A stretch of DNA of 64,000 nucleotides from Flavobacterium sp. UBA6135 (GTDB taxonomy: Bacteria; Bacteroidota; Bacteroidia; Flavobacteriales; Flavobacteriaceae): assembly GCF_002428305.1 (NCBI RefSeq), contig NZ_DIVJ01000040.1:229-64228 (forward strand), read 5' to 3'. Made by a program: the position numbers and the translations under genes. Of the stretch, positions 27,386 through 36,795 are shown piece by piece (position 1 is the first letter of the stretch; each line of letters opens with the position of its first letter). The notes beneath the pieces were generated by a model. It saw nothing but the letters and a program-made list of their open reading frames with translations, did not search any database and was not told the origin of the DNA.

Positions 27386-28186
27386 TTAACCTAAATTTTT
27401 AAAATCATACTTTAAAACCTGAATCAATTTGTCTGAATCAACTCTTTTTCCAATAGAGGTTTGATTTTCATTAAATTGAGGTAAAGGCAGATTGAGCTCT
27501 TTAGCTTTATTGGTATAATATTCTTTTCTGGAAGGATGAAAAGGGGCTACTGCATTAAATACGACATTCCAAATGTCTTTTTCAATCACTTTTTCAATGA
27601 TTTCGATGCAATCGGATTGATGAATTAAGTTAATAGGAGCTTCCGGATTTTCAATATTATCTTTTCCTGATAAAAATTTTACCGGATGACGATCTTTACC
27701 AATTAATCCTCCAAAACGGAGAATTGTAGTTTGGAAGTTTTTATTGTTTAAAAGCAAATTTTCTGAAATGAGTAATTGTCTTCCGCTTTCAGTTTCCGGT
27801 TTTGGATGAGTTGCTTCAGTTACAACTTGATTTTCATCTGCATAAACCGAAGTAGAACTTACAAAAATCACTTTTTTAACCGAAGATTTTTCGATGAACG
27901 GAATAAAGTTTTCTATTTTTTCAACAAAACTTTCTCCTGAATTTCCTCGTAATCCCGGTGGGATAGTAATAATTAAAATTTCAGAATTTTCTAAGAAAGC
28001 AGCTGTTTCCTTTGGAGTTTCCTTCGCTTTAAGCGAAATTAAAAAAGGGGAAATACCTTCCTTTTGAAGCAATTCCAATTTTGATTCCGTTGTTGTTGAA
28101 CCTTTCACGGAATAGTCATTTTGAAGTAATTGCTTCGCCAAAGGCATACCCAACCAGCCACAACCTAAAATACTAATTTGTTTCAA
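27386..28186 (-). CDS. SDR-family NAD(P)-binding protein (YeeZ-like)
   Basis: 266 residues. Extended-SDR/epimerase fold: GCGWLGMPLAKQLL dinucleotide site at the N-terminus, ITIPPGLRGN, VFVSSTSVYADENQV. The usual Tyr-x3-Lys pair is not obvious, as in YeeZ-type proteins, so catalysis is uncertain. The start is TTG at 28186: an in-frame TAA lies 7 codons upstream, no ATG precedes the dinucleotide motif, and TTG-AAA-CAA immediately precedes it. It overlaps the end of the M28 peptidase gene by 14 bases. Confidence 0.8.
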   Translation of the reverse strand: MKQISILGCGWLGMPLAKQLLQNDYSVKGSTTTESKLELLQKEGISPFLISLKAKETPKETAAFLENSEILIITIPPGLRGNSGESFVEKIENFIPFIEKSSVKKVIFVSSTSVYADENQVVTEATHPKPETESGRQLLISENLLLNNKNFQTTILRFGGLIGKDRHPVKFLSGKDNIENPEAPINLIHQSDCIEIIEKVIEKDIWNVVFNAVAPFHPSRKEYYTNKAKELNLPLPQFNENQTSIGKRVDSDKLIQVLKYDFKNLG

Positions 28187-30557
28187 GACTATCTTTTTGA
28201 GTGATTAAAGTATCGGTTGTTGTTTCAATAGTTTCTACAATTTCAACTTGTTTTGGAGCCGATTTTTTAATTTTCTTTTTCACCACAATCGCATCATTCA
28301 ACACAAACGGCATCGGAATGAAAGCATCCGGTCTTTTTGGAATGCTAAACATTGGATTTTCCAACAAATCAAATGACGAAAGCATTACCTCCATATCCAA
28401 TTCCATATCTTTTTGAATTTGAAATTGCAACGTCAATGGTTTGTTGTTGATGGGATAATAATTTATCAAATTTGATTTTTTTCGTTTGTACAAACTTCCT
28501 TCTTGGTTTATGTTTTTAATTCCATTGGCTTTTAAATTATGAAATTTTAAATTTTCATGAGCAAAAACATCTATTCGGTTTACGTTTCGATTGGCTTTAA
28601 TTTCCATTGTTATAGCTCTGTAATTGCCAATTGTTGTATCTCTTAAGAAAGTAAAAATTGGTTTCGCAATATTTTTATTTGGAGCTTCCGCCATATAACT
28701 GAAGCCCGAATTGTATTTACTTCCAACAGAGTTGGTGTTTAATTCGGTAGCTTCTTTTGGATTTTCACCTAAATAATTTTTTGTCCAAGAATCTAAAACT
28801 TTGTCATAGGTTGTCCAATAATTTTTGTTTTCATCGGCATCAACAACATAAAGTAAACTGTTTGGTTTTCCTTTTCCTTTTTCAAAATCACTATCTAAAT
28901 GAGCTTTTATAAAAAATCCAAAGGCAATCACAAAACACAACCAGCCCCAACCTTGTTTTTTGGAAAATGCACCAAAAACAGGAACTAATAATGAAAATAA
29001 GAGCACCACAAAAACAGCACTTCCTGAAAGCATTTTTAAACCTAAACCAATTGGAAATAATTGAATGAAGGGAGCTAAAATCGCCATGGCAGGAATGCTC
29101 AACAGAATGTTTGTTAGTGCATTTGATTTTGATTTTACTATTGAAATGGCTAAAATCAATAAACCAAAATAAACGGGAATGATAAAGAATGAGGCACCTT
29201 CTAAAAATAGAACCAGTATTAAATTAAGTAAAAGCCATAAAAATAAAGGAGCAATAAATAAACTTAAAGCATTTTTTTTGGTAGCGAATTTTGAGTAGAA
29301 CCAAAAACAAATCGCTAAACTTAGAAAGACGAAAGTCATGATATAACTATGACCATTATAGGTAAAACCATGAAGTATGTCTCTGTATTGCGGATACAAA
29401 CCTCCGATTGATTTCCAACCTAAAAAAGTAACAACTCCCGCAATGACCAGCGAACCCAATAAAGGTACAAATCCTTTAACAATCTCGCGAGAGTCTAAAA
29501 CATGTTTGCCTAATCCAATTGTTACTACGCCAATAAAAATAAGAAAAGCAACAAGTAATAAAGGAATATTCCAACCAAATGGATAATGAATAAATCCGAA
29601 AGGTACACTGAAATAGACATGGTCTTCATCAGAATTTAAATTACTTAAATCAACATTTGAAAAATGTGATAGCAGCGGCATTAAATAGGTAGATTGGTGT
29701 TCTAAACATTCCGGTGTAAAATTTTCAAAATTATCTTGAACGGTGTGGTAATCAAAATGGTCATCAATGTAGGCGAAATTAAATCCCGGGATGTCTGCTT
29801 TCTCTCTAAATGCTGTCAAATCCGTATCATTAGGAAGTATTTTATAAATGCTGTACATTAAAGAATTAGACACCGGAAATTTTGTTTTGGCTTCAGAAAA
29901 TCCTTTGATTAGATTTGAATTGCCGCCATTTATTTCTGCCAACATCATGGAAGGCCCTTTGGTTCCGCGAGCTTCAAAGTTTAACACTAAGCCAACCTCT
30001 TTTGCCCAAGGATGTTCGGAAACAAAAGCATAAGCACCGTTTAATCCCAATTCTTCGGCATCTGAAAAAACAATAATTATATCATTTTTGTGTGGTGTTT
30101 TGTTGTGAAGAAACACGCGAATTCCTTCAAGAATTGTGGCCAACCCGTTAGCATCATCACTTGCACCATACGATTTTGAATGAGGAGCACTATCATAATG
30201 AGTTAATAAAACTATGGCTTTTGACGATTCAGCCCCTTTTATTCTTGCAATTAAATTTTTAGTTTCAACCAAATTATTCCATTTACTTAAAACAGCACTT
30301 TCTTGAATTTGGGTTTCAAGCCCCAATTTTTTTAATTCAAGATCAAGATATTCCAACACGTTTTTATGATAGGGACTGCCTACATAATGGGGTTCTTTTG
30401 AAATAATTTCAATATGTTTTAATGCTCGCTCTGTTGAAAATTCTGTAAGCGGTTCACTTGCTTTGGAATAATCTTGCGGCATCATTCTGTAGAAAATGAA
30501 GGCAAGTATTCCAATAATTAAAAGTGCCGAAAGCAATGAAGTGGAATTTTTTTTCAT
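28173..30557 (-). CDS. M28-family membrane-bound metallopeptidase
   Basis: 794 residues. N-terminal TM anchor (~10-26), then an extracytoplasmic M28 aminopeptidase domain with zinc ligands in LLTHYDSAPHS (His/Asp), GASDDANG, FSDAEELGLNG (catalytic and metal Glu) and DYHTVQDNFEN (His). Residues ~325-560 contain about seven or eight TM helices and are followed by a ~220-residue exported domain. This is the multi-TM M28 architecture also seen in fungal/animal ER peptidases (Fxna-like). Likely cleaves N-terminal residues of peptides in the periplasm. The next gene overlaps its 3' end. Confidence 0.88.
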   Translation of the reverse strand: MKKNSTSLLSALLIIGILAFIFYRMMPQDYSKASEPLTEFSTERALKHIEIISKEPHYVGSPYHKNVLEYLDLELKKLGLETQIQESAVLSKWNNLVETKNLIARIKGAESSKAIVLLTHYDSAPHSKSYGASDDANGLATILEGIRVFLHNKTPHKNDIIIVFSDAEELGLNGAYAFVSEHPWAKEVGLVLNFEARGTKGPSMMLAEINGGNSNLIKGFSEAKTKFPVSNSLMYSIYKILPNDTDLTAFREKADIPGFNFAYIDDHFDYHTVQDNFENFTPECLEHQSTYLMPLLSHFSNVDLSNLNSDEDHVYFSVPFGFIHYPFGWNIPLLLVAFLIFIGVVTIGLGKHVLDSREIVKGFVPLLGSLVIAGVVTFLGWKSIGGLYPQYRDILHGFTYNGHSYIMTFVFLSLAICFWFYSKFATKKNALSLFIAPLFLWLLLNLILVLFLEGASFFIIPVYFGLLILAISIVKSKSNALTNILLSIPAMAILAPFIQLFPIGLGLKMLSGSAVFVVLLFSLLVPVFGAFSKKQGWGWLCFVIAFGFFIKAHLDSDFEKGKGKPNSLLYVVDADENKNYWTTYDKVLDSWTKNYLGENPKEATELNTNSVGSKYNSGFSYMAEAPNKNIAKPIFTFLRDTTIGNYRAITMEIKANRNVNRIDVFAHENLKFHNLKANGIKNINQEGSLYKRKKSNLINYYPINNKPLTLQFQIQKDMELDMEVMLSSFDLLENPMFSIPKRPDAFIPMPFVLNDAIVVKKKIKKSAPKQVEIVETIETTTDTLITQKDSLETN

Positions 30558-30576
30558 TGGTTAAGTTGGTTTTTGG

Positions 30577-30924
30577 TTAGTTGTCTTTTTTGACCAACAT
30601 ATAATAATCATTTTCTAATGCAAGATATCCTTGGTCATATAAAAAATGATAGGTATTGCCGGTTTTTGTGTGTAAAATTGAAGTGAAATAGTCAAAATCA
30701 AAACCCTTGCTCAAGAGTTTTGATTTGGTGGTTTTACTTTTTCCTTCCACATTTAACTCACACAAAATACGGTAATTTTTGCGTAACTTGTTGTTGATGT
30801 TTCGCATTAAATTCGTACTGTCTTTGTTCATCTTGTTGTTGTAGGCATTTCTACAACCATCGCTGCAAAACTTTTTGTCTTCGCGACCAATGATTTTTTC
30901 GTCACATTCTAAACAGTTTTTCAT
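30577..30924 (-). CDS. Small zinc-ribbon protein
   Basis: 115 residues. The N-terminus NCLECDEKIIGREDKKFCSDGCRNAY holds a CxxC...CxxxC zinc ribbon resembling DUF2116-type ribbons. The remainder is basic and ends in a beta-rich part (YHFLYDQGYLALENDYYMLV). Could bind nucleic acid or act as a small regulator; not recognised further. Lies 7 bases after the acetyltransferase/nitrilase gene. Confidence 0.7.
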   Translation of the reverse strand: MKNCLECDEKIIGREDKKFCSDGCRNAYNNKMNKDSTNLMRNINNKLRKNYRILCELNVEGKSKTTKSKLLSKGFDFDYFTSILHTKTGNTYHFLYDQGYLALENDYYMLVKKDN

Positions 30925-30931
30925 AAGCTCG

Positions 30932-32458
30932 TTATTTCAACTTCTTAATACTATATAAATCGTGTCTTCTGTCTTTTAAGATACGCACGGTTCCAAATTC
31001 ATGCAATTGTTTTAATAAATCCAAATCAACATCAACAATCAACGTCATTTCTGTATTTGGGGTGGCTTCAGCTTTGACACCATTACTTGGAAAAGCAAAA
31101 TCAGAAGGTGTAAAAACCGCCGATTGAGCATATTGAATATCCATGTTATTTACTTTGGGTAAGTTTCCAACACAACCGGCAATGGCTACATAACATTCAT
31201 TTTCAATGGCTCGCGATTGAGCACAATGTTTCACTCGCGTATAGCCATTTTGAGTGTCGGTTAAAAACGGAACGAAAAGAATATTCATGCCTTCATCGGC
31301 CATTAATCGAGATAATTCGGGAAATTCTACATCATAACAAATCATGATGCCAATTTTCCCACAGTCGGTATCAAATGTTTTTATTTGTGAACCGCCTTTC
31401 ATCCCCCAATGTAAAGTTTCATTTGGCGTGATGTGAATTTTAGTGTACATTTCATTGGTTCCGTCTCGTTTACATAAAAAACCAACATTATACAAAATAC
31501 CATTTTCCATATAAGGCATACTTCCGGTTATGATATTGATGTTATAGGATATGGCATATTCTTGAAATTTTTTACGAATGGGTTCGGAATGTTTTGCTAA
31601 TTCACGAATAGCATCGGCTTCAGAGAGGTGGTTGTAATCAGCCATCAAAGGAGCGGTAAACAATTCAGGGAAAAGAGCAAAATCACTTCCGTAACCGGAA
31701 ACTACATCAATAAAAAATTCGGCTTGTTCAAAGAGTTGTTCTAAGTTGTTCAACGGACGCATTTGCCATTGGATTAAACCCAATCGAATCACACTTTTTT
31801 TAAGATTAATTAAGTTGGGACTTTCATCATAATAAATGTTGTTCCATTCCATCAAAACCGCATATTCGTTGGAGCTTTTATCGCCAACCAAATAATTTTT
31901 CATGATTTTCTTAACGTGAAAATCATTACTGATTTGAAACGATAAAACAGGATCATATAGTTCCTTTTGTTTTACTTTTTCAATATATTGTTTTGGAGAA
32001 AATTCCTCCATGTAATCAATGTAATTTGGAATTCTTCCGGCAAATATGATTGATTTTAAATTCAATTGTTCGCACAATTCTTTTCTCGCATCATATAATC
32101 TTCTTCCTAATCGTAGACCGCGATATTTGGGATGAATAAAAACATCAATACCATACAAAACTTCACCCAACGGATTATGTGTGTCAAAACTATAATTTCC
32201 TGTAATTTGAGCATAGGTGTGATTGGCAATTACTTTTTTATAATCAATTATCAGTGATAAAGCAGAACCAACCACTTTATCATCGACCAAAACCACGAGT
32301 TGTCCTTCCGGAAAAATGGAGAGTAATTTTTCAATATGATGTTCTTTCCAATAGGAATTTTCTAATTCGCTATAAGCTTCCATCATTGAGTTTTTCAACT
32401 CTTTGTAATCTTCAATCTGTAAATTTCGTAGTTCAATTTTATTAATTGTCTCTTGCAT
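30932..32458 (-). CDS. GNAT acetyltransferase - carbon-nitrogen hydrolase fusion
   Basis: 508 residues from ATG 32458; an upstream candidate start at 32485 lies at or before the predicted transcription start and is rejected. N-terminal ~170 residues: GNAT domain with acetyl-CoA loop YRGLRLGRRLYDAR. C-terminal ~280 residues: nitrilase-superfamily amidase with catalytic Glu (ALFPELFTAP), Lys (MYTKIHITPNE) and Cys (GIMICYDVEFPE). Members of this fused family are found in Bacteroidota and Proteobacteria with no settled substrate. Hydrolysis of an amide coupled to N-acetylation of the product amine is a reasonable guess, not shown. Confidence 0.9.
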   Translation of the reverse strand: MQETINKIELRNLQIEDYKELKNSMMEAYSELENSYWKEHHIEKLLSIFPEGQLVVLVDDKVVGSALSLIIDYKKVIANHTYAQITGNYSFDTHNPLGEVLYGIDVFIHPKYRGLRLGRRLYDARKELCEQLNLKSIIFAGRIPNYIDYMEEFSPKQYIEKVKQKELYDPVLSFQISNDFHVKKIMKNYLVGDKSSNEYAVLMEWNNIYYDESPNLINLKKSVIRLGLIQWQMRPLNNLEQLFEQAEFFIDVVSGYGSDFALFPELFTAPLMADYNHLSEADAIRELAKHSEPIRKKFQEYAISYNINIITGSMPYMENGILYNVGFLCKRDGTNEMYTKIHITPNETLHWGMKGGSQIKTFDTDCGKIGIMICYDVEFPELSRLMADEGMNILFVPFLTDTQNGYTRVKHCAQSRAIENECYVAIAGCVGNLPKVNNMDIQYAQSAVFTPSDFAFPSNGVKAEATPNTEMTLIVDVDLDLLKQLHEFGTVRILKDRRHDLYSIKKLK

Positions 32459-32474
32459 ATTTCTCTGTTTTTGT

Positions 32475-32506
32475 GCAAGATACAAAAATTAATTTCCGTT
32501 TGCAAA
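32475..32506 (-). promoter_or_regulatory. Promoter of the GNAT-nitrilase gene, with palindrome
   Basis: TTTG, 20 bases, TATCTTGC on the minus strand. The -33 TTTG lies inside a perfect palindrome CGTTTGCAAACG (32497-32508), a possible operator in the shared divergent region with ssb. Confidence 0.55.
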
Positions 32507-32652
32507 CGCTTACAAACATTTACAACCGAAAGTAAGTGTTTTTAAACCGAATAAAATTTGCAAAACGTCACAACTTTGTCCTGTCGAAATCAAACAACAG
32601 AAATTGTAAATCGACATTAACACATTTATAAACCAATTAAATTTTAAACGCC

Positions 32653-32982
32653 ATGAATGCATTACAAAACAGAGTACAATTAATCGGACACGTAGGTAAA
32701 GACCCAATCATCAAAGAATTTGAAAGTGGGAAAAAATTAGCCAACTTAACATTAGCTACCAATGATGTTTATGTTAGTAAAAAAGGAGATCAAGTAGAAC
32801 AAACCCAATGGCACAATATTGTAGCTTGGGGAAAAACTGCAGAAACAATTGAAAAGTTTGTTGAAAAAGGAAAAAAAATCGGAATTACCGGTAAACTTAC
32901 ATCAAGATCTTATGATGATAAAGAAGGCAACAAACGATATGTGACAGAAGTAGTTATAAATGAATTGCTTTTGATGAAATAA
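32653..32982 (+). CDS. ssb: Short single-stranded DNA-binding protein, copy 1
   Basis: 109 residues: one OB fold (NRVQLIGHVGKDPIIKEF ... LANLTLATND ... QTQWHNIVAWGKTAETIEKFVEKGKKIGITGKL). The flexible tail and acidic tip that replicative SSBs use to recruit partners are absent, so this is likely an accessory SSB. It is followed by a second copy and an HRDC gene in one operon. Confidence 0.88.
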   Translation: MNALQNRVQLIGHVGKDPIIKEFESGKKLANLTLATNDVYVSKKGDQVEQTQWHNIVAWGKTAETIEKFVEKGKKIGITGKLTSRSYDDKEGNKRYVTEVVINELLLMK

Positions 32983-33026
32983 GCCTTTCAAAATTCGATA
33001 GCAATTACAATATCAAAAATCAATAG

Positions 33027-33047
33027 AATCTGAAACGAGTTCAGATT
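33027..33047 (+). other. Hairpin between the two ssb genes
   Basis: AATCTGAA and TTCAGATT form a perfect 8-bp stem with a 5-base loop and no T-run: a possible mRNA-processing or attenuation element rather than a terminator. Confidence 0.45.
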
Positions 33048-33069
33048 AAAACTTTAAAAATTATACGCC

Positions 33070-33405
33070 ATGAACACAATGAAAAACAGAGTACAGTTAA
33101 TCGGTCATGTTGGAAATGACCCGGAAGTAAAATCCTTTGAAGGAGGAAAAGTTGCCAATTTATCTATTGCAACTCACGAATATTATACCAACAAAAAAGG
33201 TGAAAAAGTAGAAGAAACACATTGGCATAAAATTGTTGCTTTTGGCAAAACAGCAGAAACCATCGAAAAGTTTGTTGTCAAAGGAAAAGAAATTGCCATT
33301 GAAGGAAAATTATCCTCCAGAAACTACGATGATAAAGACGGAAACAAACGCTACATCACAGAGGTTGTTGTAAGTGATTTGATGTTATTAGGAAAACCAA
33401 ATTAA
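33070..33405 (+). CDS. ssb: Short single-stranded DNA-binding protein, copy 2
   Basis: 111 residues, a tandem paralogue of the preceding gene (shared NRVQLIGHVG.DP, SxRxYDDKxGNKRY). It also lacks the acidic C-terminal tip. The two leaders end in the same ACGCCATGAA context, consistent with duplication of a whole leader-gene unit. The HRDC gene starts 18 bases later. Confidence 0.88.
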   Translation: MNTMKNRVQLIGHVGNDPEVKSFEGGKVANLSIATHEYYTNKKGEKVEETHWHKIVAFGKTAETIEKFVVKGKEIAIEGKLSSRNYDDKDGNKRYITEVVVSDLMLLGKPN

Positions 33406-33423
33406 CCACAAAAACCAAAAATT

Positions 33424-33876
33424 ATGAATGTAAAACATTTCAGAGTTCGAGTGAGTGGGGAACACTTGCAGAACGATCAAAACGCCATCAATCAATTTTT
33501 GAATGAGGTAACGGTACAAAAAACAGCTACAAACTTTATAGCTGGCATGATAGATTATTGGTCAGTATTGGTTTTTTATGAACCAAAAATTTTAAAACCA
33601 AGAGAATCCAAAGAAAGTGAAAAAGTGTCTGTTTTGAATTATGATGAATTAAGTCAAGAAGAAAAAAACACGTTAAGTTCATTGAAAAGTTGGAGAACAG
33701 AAAAATCGTCAAAACTGGGATTACCACAATATATGATTTGCCATAATTCAGAATTGATGACGATTGCTAAAATTCGACCCCATTCAATTGATGAGTTGAA
33801 AAGAATCAAAGGTTTTGGAGAAAATAAAATCTCCAGATACGGAAATGACATCATCTCTTTGTTACAAGCCAGTTAA
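33424..33876 (+). CDS. HRDC-domain protein
   Basis: 150 residues. The C-terminal ~75 (LKSWRTEKSSKLGLPQYMICHNSELMTIAKIRP ... IKGFGENKISRYGNDII) is an HRDC helical DNA-binding domain as in RecQ and RNase D. The N-terminal ~70 residues contain no helicase or nuclease motifs, so the domain stands almost alone. With two SSB-like genes upstream this forms a small ssDNA-handling operon. Confidence 0.85.
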   Translation: MNVKHFRVRVSGEHLQNDQNAINQFLNEVTVQKTATNFIAGMIDYWSVLVFYEPKILKPRESKESEKVSVLNYDELSQEEKNTLSSLKSWRTEKSSKLGLPQYMICHNSELMTIAKIRPHSIDELKRIKGFGENKISRYGNDIISLLQAS

Positions 33877-33883
33877 ATTTTTA

Positions 33884-33913
33884 AAAACATCTGCTCCGGC
33901 AGATGTTTTTTTT
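33884..33913 (+). terminator. Terminator of the ssb-ssb-HRDC operon
   Basis: AAAACATCTG pairs with CAGATGTTTT around CTCCGG, followed by T-run. Confidence 0.92.
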
Positions 33914-33948
33914 GTATATTTAAAGTCCTAATATTAAAACTCTTAGCT

Positions 33949-34425
33949 ATGGGTATCAAAAGTTATCAAGGAGAAATGATTGGAAAAACAGCTCCGGAAC
34001 AAGAAAAAATTTGTGTTGAAAACTATATGAACAGGGCGGTTGTGAGTTTTTCTGCTTCTCAAAACATTCTGGAAGTGATGGATGCAATTGTAAAAAATGG
34101 TATTTCAGGCGGTCCAATTGTCTCAGAAAATAACGAAGTTATTGGAATCATTTCTGAGGGAGATTGTATCAAACAAATTTCAGAAAGTAAGTATTATAAT
34201 CTTCCAATGGATGATATGAGTGTGCAACGTTTTATGACTCCAAACGTAATTTGTGTTACTCCCGATGAAAATTTACTTGACGTAGCCAATAAATTTTTAT
34301 CTACAAAAAAACGAAATTTCCCTGTGGTTCATCAAGGTAAATTAATTGGTTTGATTAGTCAAAAAAATGTATTGAAAGCGGTTTTACAATGGTCGGGTTC
34401 CAATTGGCATATTGCCAATCAATAA
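33949..34425 (+). CDS. Two-CBS-domain protein
   Basis: 158 residues: two CBS repeats (~28-85: ENYMNRAVVSFSASQNILEVMDAI.. and ~95-150: MTPNVICVTPDENLLDVANKFLS). Such proteins sense adenine nucleotides. No catalytic domain attached. Its last 7 bases overlap the convergent deacetylase-like gene. Confidence 0.88.
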   Translation: MGIKSYQGEMIGKTAPEQEKICVENYMNRAVVSFSASQNILEVMDAIVKNGISGGPIVSENNEVIGIISEGDCIKQISESKYYNLPMDDMSVQRFMTPNVICVTPDENLLDVANKFLSTKKRNFPVVHQGKLIGLISQKNVLKAVLQWSGSNWHIANQ

Positions 34426-35321
34426 TAAAACTCTTTTGCTATTCTGAATGTGTTTGCATGAGCTTCAACGATTGTTTTGAGTTCAGGCGAATAACCACCT
34501 CCCATGCTTACTTGAACCGGAATTTCATGCTTTTTACACAATTCAAAAACAAGGGTATCTCTTCTTTTGCAACCTTCAATAGAGCAGGAAAGCTTTCCTA
34601 GTTTGTCGGTTTTTAAAATATCAACACCCGCCAAGTAAAATATAAAATCAGGTTTTTGTTGATTGATAATTTTAGGTAATTCCTCTGTGAGTATTTCTAA
34701 ATATTCTTCATCAGTAGTTCCGTCTTCCAAAGCAATATCCAAATCTGACACTTCTTTTTTAAACGGATAGTTGGATTTTCCATGCATGGAAAAAGTAAAA
34801 ACTGATGGGTTGTTTTGAAAAATTTCTGCTGTTCCATTTCCTTGATGAACATCTAAATCAACTATTAAAATGCTTTTTGCCAATTGCTGTTCTAACAGAT
34901 ATTGAGCCGCAATGGCTTGATCATTTAACAAACAAAAAGCCTCACCACGATTAGTATATGCATGATGTGTTCCTCCGGCAATGTTAAAAGATATTCCGGC
35001 CTCAAAAGCTTTTTTTGCTCCTATGATGGTGCCTTCGGCAATTCGCAATTCTCGTTCAACCAATACGGCAGACAAGGGGAAACCAATTTTTCGAACGGCT
35101 CTTGGTTCTAAGCTCAATTGCAACAAATCTGAGACATATTCTTTTGAATGCACTGCCAAAACTGATTTCAAATCGCAGCGTTCTGGTTCAAAAAAATCAG
35201 ATGAAACGGCAGTTCCTTCATGCATTAATTGTTGGGGTAACAATTCATATTTCATCATCGGAAAGCGATGACCTTCCGGTAATGGATGTTTGTAAATGGC
35301 ATGAAAAGCAATAGGAAACAT
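34419..35321 (-). CDS. Histone-deacetylase-family (AcuC-like) amidohydrolase
   Basis: 300 residues. Arginase/HDAC fold with zinc and charge-relay motifs: GGTHHAYTNRGEAFCLLND (tandem His), LIVDLDVHQGNGTAEIF (Asp/His ligands), LAGVDIL (Asp). Small bacterial class II-like deacetylase; substrates may be acetylated polyamines or proteins. Its start overlaps the last base of the upstream gene stop. Confidence 0.88.
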   Translation of the reverse strand: MFPIAFHAIYKHPLPEGHRFPMMKYELLPQQLMHEGTAVSSDFFEPERCDLKSVLAVHSKEYVSDLLQLSLEPRAVRKIGFPLSAVLVERELRIAEGTIIGAKKAFEAGISFNIAGGTHHAYTNRGEAFCLLNDQAIAAQYLLEQQLAKSILIVDLDVHQGNGTAEIFQNNPSVFTFSMHGKSNYPFKKEVSDLDIALEDGTTDEEYLEILTEELPKIINQQKPDFIFYLAGVDILKTDKLGKLSCSIEGCKRRDTLVFELCKKHEIPVQVSMGGGYSPELKTIVEAHANTFRIAKEFYY

Positions 35322-36757
35322 TAATCTTCAAATTTTCTAAAAATGAATTCATTTGTTTTCCAATCTTTATATCCTAAAACAAAATGACTTCCTCTTTTAA
35401 AAAAAACAATTGTTGAAGACTCCTTATTTTTATCCATAAAATTCATTAGTTTGTCCATTCCTGTAGCTTGAACAGCACGCGTAATAGGATTTAAATTTTG
35501 ATCAAATAAGGCGTCAAATGAAACACTTTTGTATTTGTATCCATTTTTATTGTTATAAAAGTAAGATTCATAACCTCCTTCGCCATTTAGAATCAAAATT
35601 CCATTTATGGCTAAATCAGCCAATAATCCCCAACCGGGACTCTTTTCCTTACTGCTGATGCCACCCATGGTAATCAAATAATTGGAGTGGTGTTTGTAAA
35701 CCGAAATTGCAGGATTGGTTTTGTGTAGTCGTTTAAGAAATGATTTTGTATTTTTAATTTTTACGGGTTGATCAGTCTCTGAATTTTCATATCTGAACTC
35801 TGAATTTTTAAAATTAATGGATTCTTTCAGGTTTACTTTATATTCTTTTAAAATTTCACCTTTTAAATTTTTAATGGAAAAAGCAAATTCATTTGAATTA
35901 GAAACTTGTTCAAAAATGAGTCCATCCATAAAATAACTATTGTTTTTATAGCTTTCATTTAATGGGGAAACAGGAATTTTATAATCGGTTACACTTGCAC
36001 TTTTTGAATCAAACTCAAGAACATGTGTAAAATTACTGTTGTAATTCAGTAGCAAATAATACTTGTCATGATGGAAAAAAAGTTTTCGCTTAACATAAGA
36101 ATCCATCAAGGTAAAAGGATAATTATTTTCAAAAGACATTATTGGAAAAGGTGAAAAATCATCGTCTTTTTTATTAAAAAAAACCGCTTTTAAGGATAGC
36201 GATTTATTGTCATTATCTGTAAATTGAATTTTTGACAGATCAAATTTTCTTGTTTCAGGAGCATCCAAATTTTTAAATGTAAAGCTTACGATTTCATTTT
36301 TAGTCTCTTCAAAAGTTAAAACATGAAACGATTGTTCAGCGTTAAAACAAGTTATTATATTTTCATTGTTTATTTTAAAATCAAATGGGTCTTTTCGGAA
36401 TATTTTATTTTCAAAATCAACAACAATCCTAATAATGGATTGAAAATTATCTTTTGTTGTAAACAAGGTTATTTCTTCCTCTTCAAAACTATGTCCAACA
36501 ATATATTCTTCTTTTTTTAATTCAATTTTTGCCGATATGGAATCTGTTTTTCTGAATCCTACACTAAATTTATATGTAACAATTTCATTTGGATAGTGAA
36601 GAAGCATATACGATTCATGGTTTCTTTCATCAACAAAAGGATAAATAGAAACAATGGAATCCTTGTTTTGTTGAATTGAAAACGAATTCAGAACTTTTTG
36701 CGAAAAAGTGACACAAGAGATTCCAAAAACAAATAAAAAAGTCAATATGGTTTTCAT
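35321..36757 (-). CDS. Secreted hypothetical protein
   Basis: 478 residues from ATG 36757, which begins a clean signal peptide (MKTILTFLFVFGISCVTFSQ). A TTG at 36799 overlaps the HAD gene stop as TTGA and would add 14 residues; it cannot be excluded. The mature part is beta-rich and repetitive in pattern (possible propeller-like), without a T9SS tail or any family that I recognise. Confidence 0.65.
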   Translation of the reverse strand: MKTILTFLFVFGISCVTFSQKVLNSFSIQQNKDSIVSIYPFVDERNHESYMLLHYPNEIVTYKFSVGFRKTDSISAKIELKKEEYIVGHSFEEEEITLFTTKDNFQSIIRIVVDFENKIFRKDPFDFKINNENIITCFNAEQSFHVLTFEETKNEIVSFTFKNLDAPETRKFDLSKIQFTDNDNKSLSLKAVFFNKKDDDFSPFPIMSFENNYPFTLMDSYVKRKLFFHHDKYYLLLNYNSNFTHVLEFDSKSASVTDYKIPVSPLNESYKNNSYFMDGLIFEQVSNSNEFAFSIKNLKGEILKEYKVNLKESINFKNSEFRYENSETDQPVKIKNTKSFLKRLHKTNPAISVYKHHSNYLITMGGISSKEKSPGWGLLADLAINGILILNGEGGYESYFYNNKNGYKYKSVSFDALFDQNLNPITRAVQATGMDKLMNFMDKNKESSTIVFFKRGSHFVLGYKDWKTNEFIFRKFED

Positions 36758-36795
36758 GAAAGGAAACTTTAAAATTAAAGTAACTTTATCTTTAT

